From a virus, in IMG/VR virus record IMGVR_UViG_3300046000_006705, positions 1-21,852 of that record: a stretch of 21,852 bases of DNA; one strand, written 5' to 3'. Positions 7,837 through 12,224 of the stretch are shown piece after piece. The number at the start of each line of letters is the position of its first letter. Positions within the stretch are counted from its first letter, which is position 1. The notes beneath the pieces were generated by a model. It searched no databases. It was not told the origin of the DNA and saw nothing but the letters and a program-made list of their open reading frames with translations. Position numbers and translations under genes: made by a program.

Positions 7837-8019
7837 ATGACTGATATTTGGCAGGGCATAATCATCTTTTGCTTGCCAGCGCTCGCGCTGATCCTGCTCG
7901 ACTTTGCGCTTGAAGCGGCCGGAATCGGCAAGCGCGAGCCGGCGACGTGGGGCGATCATTTTGTGATCGGCCCCGTATGCCTATTCGTCACGATTCTGGC
8001 AATAAGGCTGCTCAAATGA
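7837..8019 (+). CDS. Small membrane protein, two predicted transmembrane helices
   Basis: About 60 residues (start uncertain). Two hydrophobic stretches are visible, GIIIFCLPALALILLDFAL near the N-terminus and FVIGPVCLFVTILAIRLL at the C-terminus, joined by a short polar loop (GIGKREPATWGDH). This gives a hairpin in the inner membrane. The function is unknown; two-helix phage proteins include holins, superinfection-exclusion proteins and defence inhibitors, and nothing here picks one. The start could be ATG 7837, ATG 7828 or TTG 7801; none has a strong ribosome-binding site, and a hairpin covers the upstream region. Its 3' end overlaps a leftward gene by 39 bases. Confidence 0.55.
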   Translation: MTDIWQGIIIFCLPALALILLDFALEAAGIGKREPATWGDHFVIGPVCLFVTILAIRLLK

Positions 8020-8253
8020 TTCTGGATTTGCTGATTTGCCTCGCAGCATTGCTGCTAGAATTTGTGTGCGACCGTCCTCATCGACGTGCGCCAATGCCTC
8101 TTCGAGCGCGCGCCGTAGCCTGTCGCTTTCGTCGATAGCAAATTTAATCGTGTGCTGCGCACGATCGCGGGCTTCGTTATAGCCGGCGAGATAGGCGCGT
8201 GTTACTTCTTCCTGTAGCTGCTTTATGCGCTGCTCAAATTCGGGTTTACCCAT
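7981..8253 (-). CDS. Small coiled-coil protein, unknown function (90 aa)
   Basis: Not recognised. The product is charged and nearly all helical (RIKQLQEEVTRAYLAGYNEA, then SDRLRRALEEALAHV), with heptad-like spacing that suggests a coiled-coil dimer, and a polar C-terminal tail. A strong ribosome-binding site, GGAGGG, lies seven bases before the start, and the gene fills a stretch with no other plausible gene, so I consider it real. Its ATG shares the CATG at 8251-8254 with the start of the rightward neighbour. It lies beyond the terminator of the larger leftward block, so it needs its own promoter. Confidence 0.7.
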   Translation of the reverse strand: MGKPEFEQRIKQLQEEVTRAYLAGYNEARDRAQHTIKFAIDESDRLRRALEEALAHVDEDGRTQILAAMLRGKSANPESFEQPYCQNRDE

Positions 8254-8584
8254 GCCAAAACCCTCCGGTCGAATTGACTATCTTAACACCCCGCCTGCGT
8301 CCAGAGACCCTATTGCGGAGCTTTTGGGTAAGTCGCCAGAGCAACAGGATTTCTGGAATCGCGTTAGTGCGTTCCATTCCTCGCAAGATTATAGCGGTCT
8401 TGACGACACTGGCGTCGGTATAGACGCCTATCTGCGCGAGGAAGAAAGACGACAACGGCTCTTATCCTATTTGCGGCCCTATCTTGAAGCGACCGGGCTC
8501 TACCAAAACGCGATGGCGCCGCCACCACAGAATATGATGCGCGGGATGTTCGGTCTCCGACAAAGAAACGCCCGGCCTTTTTAG
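8252..8584 (+). CDS. Unknown phage protein (110 aa)
   Basis: Not recognised. It begins MPKPSGRIDYLNTP, then has a charged helical centre (DAYLREEERRQRLLSYLRPYL), and ends in a Met/Pro-rich, basic tail (MAPPPQNMMRGMFGLRQRN). No membrane segment is seen. The stop codon lies in the loop of the hairpin at 8570-8593, which fits a gene ending at its own terminator. The upstream ribosome-binding site is poor (GGGTTT), a weakness of this call. Its start codon overlaps, on the opposite strand, the start of the coiled-coil gene. Confidence 0.62.
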   Translation: MPKPSGRIDYLNTPPASRDPIAELLGKSPEQQDFWNRVSAFHSSQDYSGLDDTGVGIDAYLREEERRQRLLSYLRPYLEATGLYQNAMAPPPQNMMRGMFGLRQRNARPF

Positions 8585-8593
8585 GGGCCGGGC
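8570..8593. terminator. Bidirectional terminator hairpin between convergent genes
   Basis: GCCCGGCC and GGCCGGGC form a perfect 8-bp GC stem around an 8-base loop that reads TTTTTAGG on the plus strand. On the minus strand the stem is followed by GTTTCTTTG, which acts as a T-rich tail, so it should end transcription of the leftward small-gene block. It also lies at the very end of the rightward 110-residue gene. Confidence 0.75.
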
Positions 8594-8622
8594 AGTTGGG
8601 GAGGAAACGTGATTGGCGTTTT

Positions 8623-8829
8623 CTAGCAAATGCCGGCGCCCATGTAAAGCAAGTCTAAACGGCGCACGATTTCCGCTTCTGTGCAGACGGGATGTTCCTG
8701 CACAGTAGGGTCCAGACGGCGGTATAGCGCCCATAGAGAGCGATTGACGCGGTAGCAGGGCTCGTCTACCGGCAAGTCAGGTATAACGGCCCCATAAGCC
8801 TCTAGCATATCCTCAAAACGGTTCGTCAT
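8623..8829 (-). CDS. Small protein of unknown function (68 aa), last gene of leftward block
   Basis: Not recognised. The protein starts MTNRFEDMLEAYGAVIP and is mixed in charge. A helical RVNRSLWALYRRLDP centre is followed by EAEIVRRLDLLYMGAG, and three cysteines are spread along it. No membrane segment or signal peptide is seen. GGGGA lies six bases before the start. Its start overlaps the end of the 51-residue gene upstream by 17 bases, so the two are likely coupled. It is the last gene before the hairpin at 8570-8593. Confidence 0.72.
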   Translation of the reverse strand: MTNRFEDMLEAYGAVIPDLPVDEPCYRVNRSLWALYRRLDPTVQEHPVCTEAEIVRRLDLLYMGAGIC

Positions 8830-8968
8830 AGTGCGTCCCCAGCTCGAGCATCAATTCCAGTCGGGCAATCTCACGGCGCAGGGCGTCCTCCCGCGCTATG
8901 TCGCTATTCCATTCCGCGTCGTTTAGCTCTTTGCGCAGTCGCGCGAGTTTCAGGCTATTTGATTCCAA
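8813..8968 (-). CDS. Short helical protein with TTG start (51 aa)
   Basis: Read leftward from TTG 8968 this gives MESNSLKLARLRKELNDAEW and then a continuous charged helix (REDALRREIARLELMLELG), ending THYDEPF. The heptad-like Leu/Ile spacing suggests a coiled coil. The TTG is preceded by GGAG seven bases away, and the start overlaps the upstream gene by 19 bases, as elsewhere in this block. It exactly fills the space between its neighbours, which is why I accept a non-ATG start. The function is unknown; a dimerising regulator or adaptor is only a guess. Confidence 0.7.
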   Translation of the reverse strand: MESNSLKLARLRKELNDAEWNSDIAREDALRREIARLELMLELGTHYDEPF

Positions 8969-9180
8969 GGATTATCTCCAGAATCACGATTATCAGGATG
9001 TTTAGCATGGTCTTTGAACCTTAAAGCGAAGTTGATCGTTTTCGCGACGGCCGCGAGAGCGCGGGCGTCAGCGTGCGGAAAATGAAGCCGGACGGCGCCG
9101 TCAGGTGTCTCTATCGTCACGGCGTCGTTCGTAATCTTCGCTTTCGTCTTGGGCGTCGGGTATAGATTCACCGAAAGCAT
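8950..9180 (-). CDS. Small protein of unknown function (76 aa)
   Basis: Not recognised. It starts MLSVNLYPTPKTKAKITNDA; the first half looks like short beta strands (AVTIETPDGAVRLHFPHADA), followed by a helix (RALAAVAKTINFALRFKDHA) and a polar tail. The layout suggests a compact alpha/beta domain. GGAG lies seven bases before the start. It overlaps the genes on both sides (79 bases upstream, 19 downstream), with the long overlap read in another frame. Confidence 0.72.
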   Translation of the reverse strand: MLSVNLYPTPKTKAKITNDAVTIETPDGAVRLHFPHADARALAAVAKTINFALRFKDHAKHPDNRDSGDNPWNQIA

Positions 9181-9292
9181 AGCGCCGCTCCAATTCTTCC
9201 AGGACGTAAAGCGTCAATCCGCCGCCCATATCAAGCATGGCGCGCAAGGCGCCGTAACTCATCTCAGAGAGATCGAGAGCGAGATCTTTCAT
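9101..9292 (-). CDS. Small protein of unknown function (63 aa)
   Basis: Not recognised. The N-terminal half (MKDLALDLSEMSYGALRAML) is helical, continues through a Gly-rich turn (DMGGGLTLYVLEELERRYAF), and ends in a strongly charged tail (DESEDYERRRDDRDT). I chose ATG 9292 because it overlaps the stop of the upstream gene as ATGA, with GGAG ten bases away; an upstream ATG at 9301 is possible. The last 80 bases overlap the next gene in another frame, which explains the low-complexity charged tail. Confidence 0.68.
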   Translation of the reverse strand: MKDLALDLSEMSYGALRAMLDMGGGLTLYVLEELERRYAFGESIPDAQDESEDYERRRDDRDT

Positions 9293-9603
9293 TCGTCCCA
9301 TGCTCCACCCCCTTCGTAATGCTCCAAACAAGCCATCGTTAGGGCGTCGTCGCGAAACAGGGCCGCTTCGATTAGCTTATACAGCGGTTCAGTGCTATCG
9401 AGCTGGCGGCCGGGATCGCTTAGATCTATGCCGTCAAGCGCGATCCCGGTTATGCACAGGTCGTCAACGGACCAGTTCATATAGCCGCACTCTTTGTCGG
9501 GCGGTAGGACCGTGTAAGACACGTCTGCAACGCCGTAAACGTATGCGGCGCACCCCGGGATAAGGGCCAGTTCGTCGAATGTGTATTCAGTCTCGTATAT
9601 CAT
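9289..9603 (-). CDS. Acidic protein of unknown function (104 aa)
   Basis: Not recognised. The protein is clearly acidic, starting MIYETEYTFDELALIPGCAA and containing two further cysteines (CGYMNWSVDDLCITG). Strand-like stretches (YVYGVADVSYTVLP, ITGIALDGIDL) are followed by a helical end (PLYKLIEAALFRDDALTMAC). Small acidic phage proteins sometimes act as DNA mimics against host enzymes; that is only a possibility. The start overlaps the upstream stop (ATGA) and AGGGG lies eight bases before it. The end overlaps the next start in the same way. Confidence 0.75.
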   Translation of the reverse strand: MIYETEYTFDELALIPGCAAYVYGVADVSYTVLPPDKECGYMNWSVDDLCITGIALDGIDLSDPGRQLDSTEPLYKLIEAALFRDDALTMACLEHYEGGGAWDE

Positions 9604-9809
9604 GTCCGATACCCCTTTTCATATCCCGCATACCAGTTCGGAAGATCACGGCGGGCGCGGTGTAGCAGCGCCTTGTCCCATGCCGGAGCGCGCTTCGCGC
9701 CGGGCTTGGCCTGCCAGTCCCCGCGCCAGTCGCGCGCCCATAGGTTAAGATGGCCGGCGTTTTGCACGCCCGGCGCGTTCCAGATTGCGTCCATTTGTTC
9801 TTTCGTCAT
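9600..9809 (-). CDS. Basic Trp-rich small protein (69 aa)
   Basis: Not recognised. It is basic and rich in tryptophan and aromatic residues: WNAPG, LNLWARDWRGDWQAKPGAKR, LPNWYAGYEKGYRT. This suggests a nucleic-acid or peptide-binding surface, or a small fold held by aromatic packing. No signal peptide is present. GGGGAA lies six bases upstream of ATG 9809, and the stop overlaps the acidic protein's start as ATGA. An acidic gene directly after a basic one might mean interacting partners, which is speculation. Confidence 0.75.
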   Translation of the reverse strand: MTKEQMDAIWNAPGVQNAGHLNLWARDWRGDWQAKPGAKRAPAWDKALLHRARRDLPNWYAGYEKGYRT

Positions 9810-9812
9810 ATC

Positions 9813-10265
9813 CTATTCCCCAAAATAGAAGCATTGCGCGTAGGACAGTAGAACGTCCTGCGACGCGTCGTAATATCGCGTCCAGGGCTTTCCCCAGTCC
9901 TGCACCTCCAACCACGCGCGAGCCGGCTGGCGGTATTCGTCCAATTCGCCGCGAATGCGCACGGCCGGGCCACCGGTCGATATCAAAATTGCGAATTCTT
10001 CGGCCTGTAAGCAGTCGCCAACCGGCGCCCAGCCGGACCGCACCTCTATCAAGAGGGCGTCCTGTTGTATGACTTCAAGAGCTTCGTCGCGGCTTTCACA
10101 GTCGTCGGCGGCGTCTAGCAGTTCCGCCAGTTCTTCCTTTTCGGCGTCGTCAAGCGATTCCGAGTCCTTCAGTTCGTCCAGGCGGTCGTAGTCGCAGTCA
10201 AGCGCCGCGACCATTTCCGAGATTGATTCGTAGGCGAGTTTTCCGATTTCTTTAAGATCTGACAT
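9813..10265 (-). CDS. Conserved phage protein of unknown function (150 aa)
   Basis: I recognise this as a widespread phage and prophage hypothetical protein but know no function. The N-terminal half is very acidic and helical (YDRLDELKDSESLDDAEKEE, ELLDAADDCESRDEALE). The C-terminal half is the conserved part: VRSGW, EEFAILISTGGPAVRIRGEL, ARAWLEVQDWGKPWTRYY and a closing LSYAQCFYFGE. The second half appears beta-rich. GAGAGGACAAGACA precedes the start, nearly identical to the leader of the neighbouring 95-residue gene. It is the largest and best conserved gene of the leftward block. Confidence 0.85.
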   Translation of the reverse strand: MSDLKEIGKLAYESISEMVAALDCDYDRLDELKDSESLDDAEKEELAELLDAADDCESRDEALEVIQQDALLIEVRSGWAPVGDCLQAEEFAILISTGGPAVRIRGELDEYRQPARAWLEVQDWGKPWTRYYDASQDVLLSYAQCFYFGE

Positions 10266-10277
10266 TGTCTTGTCCTC

Positions 10278-10565
10278 TCAATAGTTGCAGTTTTGAGCCG
10301 TCAGCAATCTGGTGGCGCGATTCATCATCTTGCCGAACATAAGCAAGCTCGCGTCGTCCGCCTCGCGGACGCATTGTGTTGTGTAGTCGTCGTCGTCATT
10401 TGACGGGCCAAGAGGTGACGGGCGGAATTTCCATTCGGCTGGCACAGAGAAATCGCGGTTAAAATAGATTTCATCCGCGATTGAAAACAGCCAATGTGTG
10501 ACGTGGCCCCAGTCGTCGCCGTCATACGTCAAGCGAAACTCGGCTTTGAGCCCCTGTAAGTTCAT
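10278..10565 (-). CDS. Unknown phage protein (95 aa)
   Basis: Not recognised. It starts MNLQGLKAEFRLTYDGDDWG and has aromatic, strand-like stretches (HVTHWLFSIADEIYFNRDF, EWKFRPSPLGP) followed by an acidic run (SNDDDDYTT) and a helical end with Met/Arg (MFGKMMNRATRLL). The ribosome-binding leader AGAGGACAAGACAA is almost the same as that of the next gene. It follows the hairpin at 10601-10621, so its level may differ from that of the two tiny genes before it. Confidence 0.75.
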   Translation of the reverse strand: MNLQGLKAEFRLTYDGDDWGHVTHWLFSIADEIYFNRDFSVPAEWKFRPSPLGPSNDDDDYTTQCVREADDASLLMFGKMMNRATRLLTAQNCNY

Positions 10566-10600
10566 TTGTCTTGTCCTCTATTCATGATCGTTTGATGATA

Positions 10601-10621
10601 GCGCGGGTTTTTACCCCGCGC
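10601..10621. terminator. GC hairpin with T5 loop inside the leftward block
   Basis: GCGCGGG and CCCGCGC form a perfect 7-bp stem around TTTTTAC. It lies between the two tiny promoter-proximal genes and the rest of the leftward block. There is no T-tail on the minus strand, so it may be an attenuator, an RNA-processing site or a stabiliser rather than a full terminator. Its layout (GC stem, T5 loop on the plus strand) mirrors the hairpin at 8570-8593. Confidence 0.5.
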
Positions 10622-10630
10622 CAGTGATTT

Positions 10631-10705
10631 TTAGCCCCAGAGGTAGCATAGGCCGGGTATCAGGATGATCGCGGCGATTGTGGCGTCGATGATAAACTCA
10701 AACAT
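10631..10705 (-). CDS. Single-pass membrane micropeptide (24 aa)
   Basis: A 24-codon gene giving MFEFIIDATIAAIILIPGLC plus YLWG, almost entirely one hydrophobic helix with a short N-terminal acidic part. It is likely an inner-membrane micropeptide. GGGGA lies nine bases before ATG 10705, and only one base separates it from the stop of the 58-residue gene upstream, which supports real translation. Short phage membrane peptides can modulate host transporters, act as holin-like pores or block superinfection; none is shown here. Its small size makes the call less certain. Confidence 0.55.
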   Translation of the reverse strand: MFEFIIDATIAAIILIPGLCYLWG

Positions 10706-10706
10706 G

Positions 10707-10883
10707 TTAGCGCGTCCCCGCATAAACCGCGATCAAGTCTGACGCGGCGTGGCCACGCTCGGCGGCATAACGCTCGCGCGCGACCTTAAGATTGCACGCC
10801 CACGTCGTAGAGGCGACGTAGGTCGCGAGAGCGCCAGGGTGCTTCAGATAGATATCTATCTTTTTATAGTTTGTTCGTGGCAT
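10707..10883 (-). CDS. Small basic protein, first gene of leftward block (58 aa)
   Basis: Read leftward from ATG 10883: MPRTNYKKIDIYLKHPGALA, then a helical region (TTWACNLKVARERYAAERG) and a short end (ASDLIAVYAGTR). It is basic and resembles in general character small phage proteins that bind nucleic acids or host enzymes, but I do not recognise it. GGAG lies nine and AGGA four bases before the start, and a good promoter with TSS near 10908 lies just upstream. It would therefore be the first and probably most strongly expressed product of this block. Confidence 0.7.
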   Translation of the reverse strand: MPRTNYKKIDIYLKHPGALATYVASTTWACNLKVARERYAAERGHAASDLIAVYAGTR

Positions 10884-10914
10884 TGTTTCCTGCTCCGTCT
10901 AGATGACAATCTGA

Positions 10915-10943
10915 CACATAGCGCGAATCGGAGCGCTTGTCAA
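10915..10943 (-). promoter_or_regulatory. Sigma70-like promoter of the leftward block
   Basis: On the minus strand the -35 box is a perfect TTGACA (10943-10938) and the -10 box is TATGTG (10920-10915), 4 of 6 consensus, separated by exactly 17 bases. The start of transcription would be near 10908, about 25 bases before the first gene. The -35 box lies inside a perfect palindrome, and a TGACAAT copy (10904-10910) overlaps the transcription start, so the promoter is probably under operator control. Confidence 0.7.
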
Positions 10944-10957
10944 ATATTCTTTGACAA
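10937..10957. promoter_or_regulatory. Perfect palindromic operator, TTGTCAAA-N5-TTTGACAA
   Basis: Two 8-base arms, TTGTCAAA (10937-10944) and TTTGACAA (10950-10957), are perfect reverse complements around TATTC. Centre-to-centre spacing is 13 bases, suitable for a dimeric HTH protein. It covers the -35 box of the leftward promoter, so binding would block it. The half-site TTGTCA is the same one repeated through the region. Confidence 0.65.
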
Positions 10958-10970
10958 ATCTTTGGCAAAA

Positions 10971-10987
10971 ATTGTCACGGATTGTCA
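10971..10987 (-). repeat. Inverted 17-bp repeat, left copy
   Basis: ATTGTCACGGATTGTCA contains two direct TTGTCA half-sites exactly 10 bases apart, one helical turn. It is the exact reverse complement of 11210-11226. Two tandem half-sites on one DNA face suggest cooperative binding of a regulator or initiator. Confidence 0.8.
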
Positions 10988-11040
10988 TGGTGGTGACCTA
11001 TGGCGAGGCGCTGATTCTAATGGGGTTTGTTGGCTTATAG

Positions 11041-11131
11041 GTTAAATAGTCGTTTTTTCTGTTAAAATCTAAGCATTATTGTATAATATTACTATATATA
11101 TATAGCGTTTTTGTGTATACTATATAGATGC
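11041..11131. other. AT-rich segment, possible DNA-unwinding element
   Basis: This 91-base segment is mostly A and T in an otherwise GC-rich genome. It includes GTATAATATTACTATATATATATAG and TGTATACTATATAG-like runs (11081-11127) and two GTTAAA motifs (11041 and 11061). It lies between the two inverted 17-bp repeats. It could melt during replication start, or hold promoter -10 elements such as TATAAT at 11082-11087, although no good -35 box is paired with that one. Confidence 0.45.
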
Positions 11132-11209
11132 CAGCAGAAAAAAGGCCGAAAATTGACCATAGCCCCCCATCCTCGCGTTAAAACAAGGGTTTGGGAAAGG
11201 TTATGGCAG

Positions 11210-11226
11210 TGACAATCCGTGACAAT
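11210..11226 (+). repeat. Inverted 17-bp repeat, right copy
   Basis: TGACAATCCGTGACAAT is the exact reverse complement of 10971-10987. It is followed 16 bases later by a third TGACAA (11242-11247) that overlaps the ribosome-binding site and start codon of the next gene. Further single TGACAA half-sites lie at 10904-10909 and 11490-11495. Confidence 0.8.
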
Positions 11227-11246
11227 TGATGACCTATGGAGTGACA

Positions 11247-11492
11247 ATGCAGAATTTCCCTTATGAGAACCGCGCGCAAGCGCTCGAAACCGCCTTCGGT
11301 CTATACCTCACCGGCGAATGGCCTATGTCTTACGTCTCGGCTCTCTATTATGCCGAGCTCTCGGATACGACCGACGCGCAAGTCCGCTGGCAGAAAGGGC
11401 CGGGCGCCCGCTTTGCCGCGTATGTCTACACGCCAAGCCGCGACTACCCGCTGAATCCGGTGCGGCGACCGCGCATGGCCTTGCGGTCGTGA
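11247..11492 (+). CDS. Small protein of unknown function (81 aa)
   Basis: Not recognised. It starts MQNFPYENRAQALETAFGLY, then LTGEWPMSYVSALYYAELSD, with a basic, proline-containing C-terminus (PSRDYPLNPVRRPRMALRS). It looks globular and mainly helical at the front, with no membrane segment. GGAG lies five bases before ATG 11247. A TGACAAT site overlaps the start, so a bound regulator could affect its expression, and another lies on its stop codon. It is the only rightward gene between the control region and the terminase genes; a regulator of late genes is possible but unsupported. Confidence 0.7.
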   Translation: MQNFPYENRAQALETAFGLYLTGEWPMSYVSALYYAELSDTTDAQVRWQKGPGARFAAYVYTPSRDYPLNPVRRPRMALRS

Positions 11493-11507
11493 CAATCTAA
11501 CCCATCA

Positions 11508-11547
11508 GCGGACCCCGCTCCCGATTGGCGGACCCCGCTCCGCATTG
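11508..11547. repeat. Tandem 20-bp direct repeat, two copies
   Basis: GCGGACCCCGCTCCCGATTG is followed directly by GCGGACCCCGCTCCGCATTG; 18 of 20 positions match. It lies just after the 81-residue gene and about 170 bases before the terminase small subunit. It may be a packaging-initiation or regulator-binding site, or a simple duplication. Packaging sites in P22-like phages often lie in or near the small subunit gene. Confidence 0.6.
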
Positions 11548-11685
11548 GCTGTCTGTAAACGGTCAAGAGCAGGTTGACATTCGTTCTTGCTTTTGGCCGT
11601 TGACATATGGGCTTTGGGTGATTGTAGACGGGGGAGGGCCGGCCTTGGGATCTCCTTGTAAAAATACGAAGGGGCCACAAGAAAT

Positions 11686-11713
11686 TTGCAAAATTTTTTA
11701 TTTTTGATATTAA
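11686..11713 (+). promoter_or_regulatory. Candidate promoter for the terminase/head operon
   Basis: TTGCAA (11686-11691) and TATTAA (11708-11713) are 16 bases apart, each 4 of 6 to the sigma70 consensus, in an A/T-rich stretch. Transcription would begin near 11720, directly at the terminase small subunit ATG. Two perfect TTGACA boxes further upstream (11574-11579 and 11600-11605) lack good -10 boxes; the second has TGTAGA 17 bases on. Confidence 0.4.
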
Positions 11714-11720
11714 ACAATCT

Positions 11721-12224
11721 ATGACATTCGTTAGCCTACCTTACGAACCGCGCGTCATCGCCGCGACCGAGGCGCGTCTGGAGCAAATCTATCAGACGGC
11801 CAAGCTGGGCCTGAAAGGGGACGCGCTGGCGTTCGCGCTGGACATGACCCCGGCCGAGTATCGGGCGCTGGTCAGCCGCGACCAGATGGCCCAGTATGCG
11901 GAGGAGCGCGGACGCGCGGAGGCCGAGGCCGAGATGGCCGGGGTGCTACGCACGGCGGCGCTGGCGGGAGATACGAAGGCGGCGCTGGACATACTGAAGC
12001 ACACCCACGGCTGGGTGGCGCGTCAGGCGGTCAGCGTAGAGGTCAACCAGACAATCAGCATCACGGCCGCGCTTGAAGAGGCGAAGATGCGGGTAATCGA
12101 GGGTTCAATTGCAGACGCCAATCTTCTCACCGCAGGACGAACAGCGTCTGATGGCGACGCTATGGAGCCAGCAGATCAAGGACGATCCGCTGGCCTTCGT
12201 GAGGCTGGCGTTCCCGTGGGGTAA
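11721..12224 (+). CDS. terS: Terminase small subunit
   Basis: A 167-residue protein directly before the large terminase subunit. It would recognise phage DNA for packaging. The N-terminal part is helical (ATEARLEQIYQTAKLGLKGD, then MTPAEYRALVSRDQ), fitting an HTH, followed by a long helix (RGRAEAEAEMAGVLRTAAL) typical of the oligomerisation region of small terminases. TKAALDILKHTHGW in the second half is also common in this family. The last 38 residues are read in a different frame from the overlapping large-subunit gene and look like an unstructured tail. No Shine-Dalgarno motif precedes ATG 11721, which is unusual here. Confidence 0.82.
   Translation: MTFVSLPYEPRVIAATEARLEQIYQTAKLGLKGDALAFALDMTPAEYRALVSRDQMAQYAEERGRAEAEAEMAGVLRTAALAGDTKAALDILKHTHGWVARQAVSVEVNQTISITAALEEAKMRVIEGSIADANLLTAGRTASDGDAMEPADQGRSAGLREAGVPVG

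Larger units (their letters stand above)
10884..11246. other. Intergenic control region between leftward block and rightward small gene
   Basis: No gene of 20 codons or more with credible coding character was found here. The stretch holds the leftward promoter, the operator palindrome, several TGACAA/TTGTCA half-sites, a pair of inverted 17-bp repeats, a repeated TGACCTATGG (10994-11003 and 11230-11239), and an AT-rich segment. This mix suits a transcription switch, a replication origin, or both. I did not find a clear rightward promoter in it. Confidence 0.75.

Noticed and set aside
8598-8625. GGGGAGG followed by GTG and a four-codon frame ending in TAG
   Set aside because: Too short to support as a gene, and placed between a terminator and a convergent gene end.
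10749-11045. Rightward 98-codon reading frame over the leftward promoter region
   Set aside because: It is antisense to the 58-residue gene, crosses the operator sites, has no ribosome-binding site and lacks protein-like composition.
11681-11710. AAATTT-GCA-AAATTT hairpin followed by T-runs before the terminase genes, as a terminator
   Set aside because: The stem is only six A-T pairs with a three-base loop, too weak for intrinsic termination; the segment is better explained as the A/T-rich part of a promoter.
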